A DNA stretch of 64,000 nucleotides, taken from contig JADCRB010000006.1 in assembly GCA_021464245.1 (NCBI GenBank), positions 1,567,621 to 1,631,620 of the forward strand, given 5' to 3'. Origin of the DNA: Carallia brachiata (lineage: Eukaryota; Streptophyta; Magnoliopsida; Malpighiales; Rhizophoraceae). Of the stretch, positions 56,064-64,000 are shown in pieces. Under the pieces are notes generated by a model. That model was not told the DNA's origin, made no database searches, and saw nothing but the letters and a program-made list of their open reading frames with translations. The number at the start of each line of letters is the position of its first letter. The stretch's first letter is position 1. A program made the position numbers and the translations under genes.

Positions 56064-57406
56064 TGATAGGTCTAATATTTGCATAAATGTTATGTGTAAT
56101 TTGGTATTTAATTTGATATTTATTTATGTAAATATTATGTTTGTTCATGGATTTTATACTTCTATTTGTTATTTTATATTTTGTAGATCAAATGGATACA
56201 AATAGAAGTCATTGGGGTGGATTTGATACTATTCGGGTAGATTTTTTAGCTTTGCACACTGTTCATTCTTTCAGCCATAACTGCCTCCACACAAATTAGA
56301 ATTGAATGATTTTTTTAGCCAAATTGAAACTAAGGGATAGAGGTACAACTTTGCTGTTTTGACCGAATTCAGATTCTACCTAGAAGGGGTCGAAACTTAA
56401 GCTCGAAGATAAAATTGTCTAGAAATTTACAATCCCTTTTTGACTCGAATTTGGATATTTTAGGGCTTACACCTTAAGTTTTTGGAAGGCATATAAATAC
56501 CCAAGTTACAGAATATTGCAGGGGCTTTTGGAGGCTATTCTTAGACACAAGAGAGAAATATTGCAGAGAGGGAGATAAGAGCGCAAGGAAGGAATACGAT
56601 GACGTTAGACACGAGTTTTTCAATTCATTTTCTTTTATTTCTTTTCCTTTTGATCTCTACGATGTTTAATCATAGTTTATCTTTGGTTTTTAGTATGAGT
56701 GCTAAAACCCTAAACTAAGGCGAAAGGGATATAGCTTAGTTTAGGGTTGGGTTATTTGATTTTTGTGGATATTTAGTAGTTCTTTTGATTTTATTACAAT
56801 TATATGTTGAGAACTTGATTTGATTTATCTATTTTGAACCTAATTAAACTTTTGTGATTGATCACCATGAAAGTAGTCATAGGATTTGTGTTAAGATTGA
56901 CAAATGAGACATAAGTCGTGCACTAAATATATAAACATATGACTTGTGGGTCAGAAATGAGATAAGTTCATATGATGTTATAGGAATTCTTTGTTCTTAA
57001 TGGGTTTAATCTATTTTGTGTGAGTTCGAGAGAAGAAAACAATTAGATTGAATACGGTTAGGATTGCTTGACAAATAACACTAACTAAATAAGAAGAATT
57101 GGCATTCAAATTGTTTGTCCACAAAATTTCATATAGTTCGATTCCTTCTAGGTGAAGACCCATAGCCCTAGTACTTTTATTCTTGAGTTAAATCATCTCC
57201 AATTTGCTATTAGCTTTTGTTTAATTCGTGCAGTTTGCAAAATTTAATAGTATTTGTTTTATTAATAATTTCCATGACATAAATTTTCTTTTCGAATAGC
57301 ATAAATTGTAATTGATTCTTTGTTCTATTGGGTTCGACACCTGGAATATTCACTAGGTTTTATTACAATAATCAGCCCTATACGCTTCCAAGATTTTATC
57401 CAATCA
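56064..57406 (+). repeat. solo LTR with perfect TTAAT target duplication
   Basis: It is 1343 bp, starts TGATAGG and ends CAATCA, and aligns in full with the LTR at 5381-6739 in opposite orientation. TTAAT occurs immediately outside both ends (56059-56063 and 57407-57411). No internal element sequence remains. This is the standard product of recombination between two LTRs. Confidence 0.9.
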
Positions 57407-57411
57407 TTAAT

Positions 57412-58831
57412 TGAGGCTTGGGATGTACGAAATCGAGAGAGAGAGAGAGATAGAGAGAGCGAATATTCAACCAAGGAGAGAGGAACGGAGAGAGTGGTTC
57501 GGAGTCCTTGATTTTTGATTTCTTGTGTGGCAAGTAACCCTAGATGTGAAAACCCTAAGCTAGAGAGAGAAAAATAAGTAAAGGATGAGAGTTGGGCTAA
57601 AACTGAAGAGAGAGAGAAAGAAGAGAGAGTTTTGGTCTACAGAGAGAGAGGAGAGAGAAAGTGAGTTTGGTGCTAAATTAGGTTAAACTTTCATAAATTA
57701 CTTAATTAGGACATAAACGATGCTTAATCAGGTTTGATTTGTAAAAATGCATTAAAATGAAAATTTTGGTTAAGTTGGGGACTAAATTGAAAGGTTTAGT
57801 TAATTTAAGAACTTAATTGATAACGATATAAATTTATAAGCGTAAAATGGTAATTTGGGGTAAAAAGGTGAGTTAGGGGTGAAATCCTAATGTTTAGAAA
57901 GTTTGAGCACTAAATTGTAAACAAGGGAAAGGTTTGAGAATAAAAGCGTAAATTAGGAAAACAGGTTCAAAAGTCAGGCTGCTTGCCTTCCTGGGCAAGA
58001 AATGGTCGCTGGACCTTTATAGTTGAGCACAAGCACCACATGCGTTGTTCAAGAGTCAGCTCGATTTCGATGAATGTGCGTCTTCATTCATGAAAAGTAA
58101 CGAAATTATTTTATAATGATGACAAAGTAAATAAGCTCTAGGTCAGTTGCTTGACAATGCAATAAAATAATAAAAAACTTCACGAAAGGTGAGATTTTAA
58201 TATATACGTAAGATCACGAGAGGCGATGAAAAGCCAAAGAGAATGAATTTGTATCGTTCATCTAAGTAACTTATGCATTTCATGCTTTGTGACATGTTCA
58301 TCACATTCATGCATAGCACCATTCATCGAGTGTTATTTGTGCTCACCCAACTTATGATGATAGGTGATAGTTCAGTTAGTGGTCGCCTTGTTGCCCCAGG
58401 CTTAGGGTGTGAGGGTTATCCTTTTTGACTCGAATAATGATCTGTTGCTGTGCATTGTAGACGTCAATTACACTATGATTGAGGATTTCCCAGAGATAAC
58501 TCTCACGATAACCAGAGGACAGCTTTTTCCCCATCCAGCCGACTAAGCATGCTACTGCATTTTTGATATGTATAGAGGCTCGTGTGAGGGCGAGCCAGAC
58601 AATGATAAGGGAAGACCATTAAAACCATTAGAGTTTGTTGTGGCAAGCAGGATTGTACAGTAGATGCTAGGAGTCCTCCAATTGATGACTGTAGGAATAA
58701 TTACTCCTCTCACCCTGATGTAATTTGTTTTTTGTTTGTGCAAAAATTTTGGTGTGCTATAAATAATAAAAAGGTGTCTTTGTTTTTGTACAAACCCGAG
58801 TTCAACTAAACACTGATAAGCTAAGGATAAA
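57412..58831. other. non-coding region, GA-rich at its start
   Basis: Starts with GAGAGAGAGA runs (57438-57460) that appear to continue the purine-rich array on the far side of the LTR. The rest, including 58000-58560, reads like retroelement non-coding sequence without a recognised domain. Confidence 0.4.
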
Positions 58832-59355
58832 TGATCGGGTAAATCCTGCAAGTGCATAGAGCCAATCGTAGTAATAATACTTGGTGAGTATTCTAGCTGT
58901 CGAACCCACAAGGAATAAACTCTAATTAAGATTTGTGAAAACTAATTAAAGTAAAACAAAACTAAACTGAAATTAAATTTTGTATTTGAATTGAAGAATA
59001 ATCAAAAGTAGTTAAATAACAAAATTTAATAAATTAAAAAAACTAGAAAACGAAATCTAGAATTGAGGTTTCTTCGAATCAAAAAGGACTAGGGCTTAGG
59101 ATTTAACCTTGTCAGGAAGCAAACTACATTAATTTCATGGGTTTCATAATTTGAATGTCGTTTCCACTACTTTAGTTTTCACTCTTTCCCGAACAGCTAA
59201 GCTGTATCTAACCTACTCGTGATCTTCTCCTGAACTCACACGAAAATAGGTTAAGCCCATTAAGAACAAAGAAACAATTGACGTCACACAAATTTCTCAT
59301 CTTCGGATCTCAAAATTTGTAATGTTCATTTACCTAGTGCACGGTTAAAAAGAAA
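58832..59355 (-). repeat. LTR fragment of the 5381/56064 family
   Basis: The left end TGATCGGGTAAATCCTGCAAG matches the outer terminus of the 5381 LTR, and homology continues for about 520 bases before stopping near 59355, where unrelated sequence begins. It is the R-U5 side of a minus-oriented LTR. Confidence 0.75.
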
Positions 59356-59699
59356 AATAGCAAGACATCTATTAAAAAAATCAAATACGTTCTCAAATTG
59401 AGGATGTGGAGACTTATCGTTTAATCTTAACATTTGGATTTGTTTTAAACCTTTAAAACACATTTTATGTTCCATCACTCTTAAGGAATTTAGTTTCAAT
59501 TTTCAAATTATCTTAGTTTGGTTATCAGTTTGCTTTTTAGAACAATAATTTTAGTATTATGTCGCAGTTCAATTAATGTTGGTTCTTGTTATTTAATTAA
59601 TGGTTTACACAAATTTGATTCAGACCTTGCTCATCAATACAATGTTGCAGGACAGTGTTAGTACAATAATGTATTATTAATGAGTAATCATCTCAATTA

Positions 59700-60013
59700 T
59701 AGGACATAAGGTTAGGTCACATCTCTCTTAAGAGAATAAAAAAGCTTGTAAATAATGGAGTTTTAATAAATCTTGACATTACAGATTTTAGTACTTGTGT
59801 GGATTGTATAAAGGATAAGCAAACCAATATGAACACTAAAAGTGCCAAGAGAGGTTCTGAAATTCTTGAAATTCTGCACACAGACATTTGTGAATCATTT
59901 TTCACTCCCTATTTCAATAATCAAAGATATTTCATTGCATTCATTGATGACCTGCAAGATTTAAGTATCTTTACTTACATGTCTATATATTATACTTACA
60001 TATATAATGTGCT
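59700..60013 (+). pseudogene. copia pre-integrase/integrase fragment
   Basis: A plus-strand frame reads KKLVNNGVLINLDITDFSTC, VDCIKDKQTNMNTKSAK and FIAFIDDLQDLSI, covering the copia pre-integrase cysteine motif and the first catalytic Asp region. It resembles the equivalent part of the copia element at 19114-19611. It stops near 60013, where the LTR of another copia element seems to start, so it was probably cut by that insertion. Confidence 0.75.
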
Positions 60014-60025
60014 ATATGAATAAAG

Positions 60026-60893
60026 TGATAAATAAGAAATTAAATAATAATTAAACAATAATTTTTTAATTTTTTAAATAAAATATCCATAAGATATAGT
60101 TAAACTAGCAAGAACCATCGGTGTTCATAATCTGCTCAACTCGTGAAAAAAGTCCAATCTAAGCCAGAAAATCTCACATTCGCCAAAACTAAAAGCAAAT
60201 TATAGATATTAAAAATAAAATAGTAAAACAACAGAAAATGGATGTAAATAAAAAAAAAAAAACAAACAAACAATGGATTAAAACTGTCTAAGGCATGCAG
60301 AGCACTGCTTTAAGGATAGTTTTCACCTTCGTAATTTATTCAATGCGGTGCAGCAGATAGCTGCGTCTATCCTTTCAAGATACAATCGACCTTCCTACTA
60401 ATGTGCTTTTCGAGTAGTGAAGTGACAGAAATAACTCTAATCTAACTAACACAACGAATTCCAGCAAGAGAAGTAACGAGAAGAAGAAGAGTATGGAAAA
60501 ATATGTGTGTTCTGAAGAAGAAGAAAATGTTGTATTTATATTGGTTCAAATTTTATAACTCGTGAAGATGAACAGTGGACATAATGGGAAAAATAATAGT
60601 GGTTCATGGCTAAAATGACTAGCTCTCCAATAGTCAAAAATGGTTTGTTTGATCAAAAATTTTGAAAGGTCTCAAAAAATTGAGCATGGGGGTGGGCCAC
60701 TCAGGCTAGTCCACTACATGGGAACCCTTAGGCCTGCTCATATCGAGCTTGAGTTTGGGTTGTGTGAGGCTTACTTAGGGTTCTTTTCTTTTACTAAGTA
60801 TAAAGTAAACGTTGGTTTAAAAACAAGCAAAACTTAGCTTCTCTTTCTTATGTGGAATTTAAGCCTTTTAAAATACACTATAATTTTCCAACA
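60026..60893 (-). repeat. 3' LTR of the right-hand copia element
   Basis: The inner edge is firm: minus-strand TGTTGGAAAATTATAG starts at 60893 directly after the purine tract GTGGGAGAA (60894-60902). A TATA box, TATAAATA on minus, lies near 60533-60541. The outer edge at 60026 (TGATAAATAAG) is a guess based on the break in the neighbouring integrase fragment. Confidence 0.6.
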
Positions 60894-61425
60894 TTCTCCC
60901 ACATATTTTAAAAGGCTAAACTTTGCTGGGTTAACCGATGAGAATAGTACCCATAATCTTTGGTGCCTTTTAGGCTAAAAAGCAAAGACTAGGACATGCA
61001 AACTTTGATATTTAGAAGCATAATCAATTTAAATTTCTATAGACCATGACTTTTTTGTGAATAGCAGTGAGCATATGACTTATTCTCTATAATTGAGTTG
61101 TTTAACACAATTTAGCAATGTTAGGCCTTGCACTTGCCTGGATTGTTTTCAAAAGAGCTCTAGAGATCTTGTCAGAATCTTATAAGAGCAACCACACTCC
61201 ACTGTCATATAGTTGAATCTATCAAGTGTACATTCCAATAAGTACACAACCCATAAGGGTAGACTTCATTAAGAGTAAAACCCAACCTGAATTACTAGAA
61301 TCATTATACTATCTACACCATAGGAAGTGATTTCGTATATTTTGATAGTGTCCACAAGGTCAATCAATGGATTGTTATTACCCATATGAACATATTTCGA
61401 GGGATCTCCTATCACATAAATTGGG

Positions 61426-62081
61426 TTACCATATTTTTTGATCATTCTCTATGGCCATTAGTCTTATTCCCCTCAATATATCTTCCACAAGCTTTCTACC
61501 TAGTGGCTTGGTTAGAAGATTAGCCAAATTCTTCTCTAACCTTACATAGTCAAGTGAACTCACTCCGCTCTTTAGCAGTTCCTTTACTAACTCATGTCTC
61601 AAACAAATATGTTTGCTCTTATCATTATATGATTTGCTCTTTGCACCAATAATGGTGGATTGGCTATCACAATGTATTAACATTAATGGTGTCAGTTTCA
61701 CTCATAATAGAATATCCATCAGAAAATTTCTAAGCCAATTAGCTTCCACACTAACCATCTCCAAGGCTATACACATAGATTCCATGGTGGACCGAGTAAT
61801 AATTGTTTGTTTGGCTGACTTCAAGCCACTGCTTTACCTCCAAAGGTGAGCACATATCCACTAGTATATTTTATCTCATTTGAATCAAAGATCTAGTTAG
61901 CATCACTATATCTTTCTAGCATAGTGGGAAATCCACTATAAAAAATACCTTGGTTCATGGTACTTCCCAAATATTTCAAAATTTTTATTAAAACATTTAA
62001 ATGATCATAATTTGGATTATATACATATCTACTTAGTCTACATACAATACAAGCAGTATCAAGACTTGTGTAATTCATCAA
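61426..62081 (-). pseudogene. copia RNase H region
   Basis: The piece 61426-61701 holds LIHCDSQSTIIGAKSKSYND, KHICLRHELVKELLKSG and the C-terminal NLANLLTKPLGRKLVED, typical of copia RNase H. The piece 61893-62081 holds the stretch between RT and RNase H, with YVYNPNYDHLNVLIKILKYL and YSGFPTMLERYSDAN. A broken gap lies between them. It would remove template RNA in replication. Confidence 0.85.
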
Positions 62082-62539
62082 ATGCTTGAAACAACGAATG
62101 GTCTATGCATACAGGGATTGAGAAACACATTAACCATTGCTTTTTAACAAGTGTGTACTTGCATCACAAGGGGTGGAAACTAGTTTCACATCAAATGTTC
62201 AAATTTCTCGAGAATTTTCTCTATATAATGATCTTGTGATATAAAAAACCATTATCTGTTCTTGTGATCTTTACCCCTAAAATGACATTTAGTTCTCCTA
62301 AATCCTTCATCTTAAAATCTGATGCAAGTAATGCCTTTGTATTTGTTGTTACCTTTAAACTAGAACTAAAATGAGCATATCATCAATATACAAGCATATA
62401 ATAACACAAGTATCGTTCTCAGTTGTCGTATTAACACATTTATCAACACCAACAATAGAGAAACCATTGGTGATTAGAATATTATCAAAATTTTTATGTC
62501 ATTGTTTAGGTGCCTATTTGAATCCACATTGAGATTTAA

Positions 62540-63380
62540 CAAGCTTACATACCTATTTCTCTTGGTCAAAAGCTTCGATGCCTTCTGGTTGTGTCATGTA
62601 AATCTCTTCATCAACATCATCTTATAAAAATGTAGTTTTCAAATGCATTTGATGAAAAAAAAAGCTTATAAACAAATGCCAATGCAATTAAAACTCCAAT
62701 AGATGCAATTCTAGCAACAAGAGCAAAAGTATCAAAATAATCAATATTTTCCTTATATATGATGCAAAATGGATCTTATTCTATCCTTGATCAGAGATTT
62801 CTCTATGAAAAATACGAATCGGAGTTTGAAGAAGGGGAAGGAGAAGGAGTCCTCGACCCGCAACAGATAGAGGAGGATTTATTCAATCACATAGTTTGGG
62901 CTCCTAGAATATGGCGCCCTTGGGGCTTTCTATTTGATTGTATCGAAAGGCCCAATGAATTGGGATTTCTCTATCTGACCAGGTCATTTCGGGACAAGCG
63001 GATCATTTATGATGAAAAGGATGTGTTTTAAGAAAATAATTTAGAGCTCTTGCAGAGTGGAACCGTGCAGTACCAGATACGAGATAGATTTTCCAAAGAA
63101 CAAGGCTTTTTTCGAATAAGCCAATTCATTTGGGACCCTGCAGATCCACTCTTTTTCCTATTCAAAGATCAGCCCTTTGTCTCTGTGTTTTCACATCGAG
63201 AATTCTTTGGGGCTACTTATCTCCCAAACAGATCCTCCTACATGTATACCCTTTTGCTACAAAGTCTGTCCTTGTATTTGTCAATGAATCCATCTAGTCT
63301 ATAATTTTTTCTAAAAATCCATTTGCAACCTATGGGTTCGGCACTTGCAAGAAGATTCCCCAGTTCTCACATTCCATTCT
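62540..63380 (-). pseudogene. copia reverse transcriptase, split by plastid DNA
   Basis: On the left of the plastid insert the minus strand reads [20 protein letters not shown] and ALAFVYKLFFHQMHLKT, then EEIYMTQPEG near 62590. On the right, CKWIF and [12 protein letters not shown] are the segment just upstream in the protein. Joining the two sides restores the usual order, so the plastid DNA entered an existing RT gene. Additional stops are present. The catalytic YVDD-type motif was not located. Confidence 0.8.
62758..63244 (+). pseudogene. ycf2: nuclear plastid DNA insert: ycf2 fragment
   Basis: The plus strand encodes [59 protein letters not shown] and, after a frame break near 63030, [20 protein letters not shown] and SVFSHREFF. 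These are the C-terminal part of the large plastid protein Ycf2, an AAA-type protein of the chloroplast import and protease machinery. The last part, to ACAGATCCTCCTACATG, also matches ycf2 after a gap of about 20 bases. A stop, a frameshift and the gap show it is a dead copy. It lies within a copia RT gene on the other strand. Confidence 0.95.
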
Positions 63381-63539
63381 ACCTTAAAAAGTCAATCTCA
63401 CTCTATAGGGCTTCCACCCATTAACTAGCATTGCTTCAAGTTACTGCTTCAAAATATGTCAAGGGATCATAATTCATCACAAATGTGACAAAATAACCAA
63501 AGGTCTTTTTTGTCCTTTGTCTGTTACTACTCTTCAATT

Positions 63540-63990
63540 CTAGTTTGGAATGTGTACTGGAGGATTCTCTCTCAACTGTAAGAGCAGGCTCATCTTGTGC
63601 TAATTCCTTTCTCATAGGAAATATGTGCTAAAAAACTTTGTATTTTTTGTCTCTACAATAATGTTAGTATCAAGAACATCATTTTTAATAACAACAAAAC
63701 GACAAGCAGTGCTAAGATGTGCATATCCTATAAATATGCAATCTGAGGTCTTTGAGCATATTTTCCTCTTCTTTAGTTCAGGCAGAAGAACCTTAGCAAA
63801 ACACTCTCACACTTTCAAATAACTCAGATTAAGAAAGAACCCATTCCACAGTTTATATGGAGTCTTATTAGTTTTTTTATATGCAATCATGTTTTGCAAA
63901 TAACATGCAAAAAGTATTGCTTGCCCCCGTAAGTGATTAGGAGCCCCAAAGGTAACTAGCATAGCATACATTATAATTTTTCAAAGTTCT
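63540..63990 (-). pseudogene. copia integrase C-terminal region
   Basis: The minus strand reads GAPNHLRGQAILFACYLQNM, YKKTNKTPYKLWNG, CFAKVLLPELKKRKI, SDCIFIGYAHLSTACRFVV and continues into the linker toward RT. This is the C-terminal half of copia integrase. Only small frame problems are visible in this stretch. The catalytic core lies beyond the window edge. Confidence 0.82.
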
Positions 63991-64000
63991 ATTTTTCCTT

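Larger units (their letters stand above)
60026..64000 (-). mobile_element. Ty1/copia element, minus strand, running off the window
   Basis: In plus coordinates it shows a 3' LTR, a polypurine tract, RNase H, reverse transcriptase and integrase C-terminus, so coding is on minus and the 5' half lies beyond 64000. Pieces are broken by stops and by a plastid DNA insert. Its RNase H and 3' part resemble those of the element at 37540-38000. Confidence 0.85.

Noticed and set aside
55731..56084. Minus-strand Ser/Phe/Leu-rich frame of 117 codons
   Set aside because: It is the complement of GA-rich tandem repeats and has no other support.
60640..60837. Plus-strand open frame of 65 codons
   Set aside because: It lies in the LTR of a minus-strand copia element and shows no domain.

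Overview
The window looks like nuclear DNA of a flowering plant, probably a eudicot. It is AT-rich and consists mostly of layered, decayed transposable elements. It carries one clearly intact cellular gene, a four-exon GASA/snakin peptide gene at 51943-53093 (+). Other plant signs are a plastid ycf2 fragment, plant-type Ty3/gypsy and Ty1/copia elements, L1-type LINEs with a CCHC first ORF, a MuDR-like MULE, hAT elements and an endogenous caulimovirid-like pararetrovirus. I cannot name a species.

Layout, left half. 1-485 is flank, including an exon-like open stretch. 486-5253 is a chromodomain-bearing Ty3/gypsy element on the minus strand, inserted in that stretch. 5381-9433 is a second, internally deleted Ty3/gypsy element (minus) with 1.36-kb LTRs. 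9782-14006 is a non-coding LTR pair. 16082-20960 is a decayed Ty1/copia element (minus) that keeps only its 3' LTR. 22970-28132 is a MULE with long terminal inverted repeats and a broken MuDR-like transposase (+).

Layout, right half. 29600-32835 is an L1-type LINE (+), cut just before its RT catalytic motif. 33228-41185 is an hAT transposase gene (minus), split by a 5.6-kb LTR element (33428-39010) that left a perfect 5-bp target duplication. A LINE 3' tail lies at 41640-41862. 42248-46900 is bounded by hAT-type ends and a near-perfect 8-bp duplication, and it encloses pararetrovirus sequence arranged as 3' ORF end, promoter, poly(A) signal, tRNA-Met primer site, movement protein and coat-protein region. 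A foldback element (48795-50630) contains a poly(A)-tailed retroposon with a 13-bp duplication. The GASA gene follows. Beyond it come a LINE ORF1 remnant, a purine-rich tandem repeat, a solo LTR with a perfect TTAAT duplication, an LTR fragment, a copia integrase scrap, and from 60026 to the window edge a minus-strand copia element whose RT is interrupted by about 0.49 kb of plastid ycf2.

The genes do not form a pathway. The interest lies in the nesting order, which gives relative ages, and in precise junctions such as target duplications and restored reading frames. No CRISPR array, bacterial operon or clearly new defence or metabolic system was seen. tRNA and rRNA genes were not recognised.
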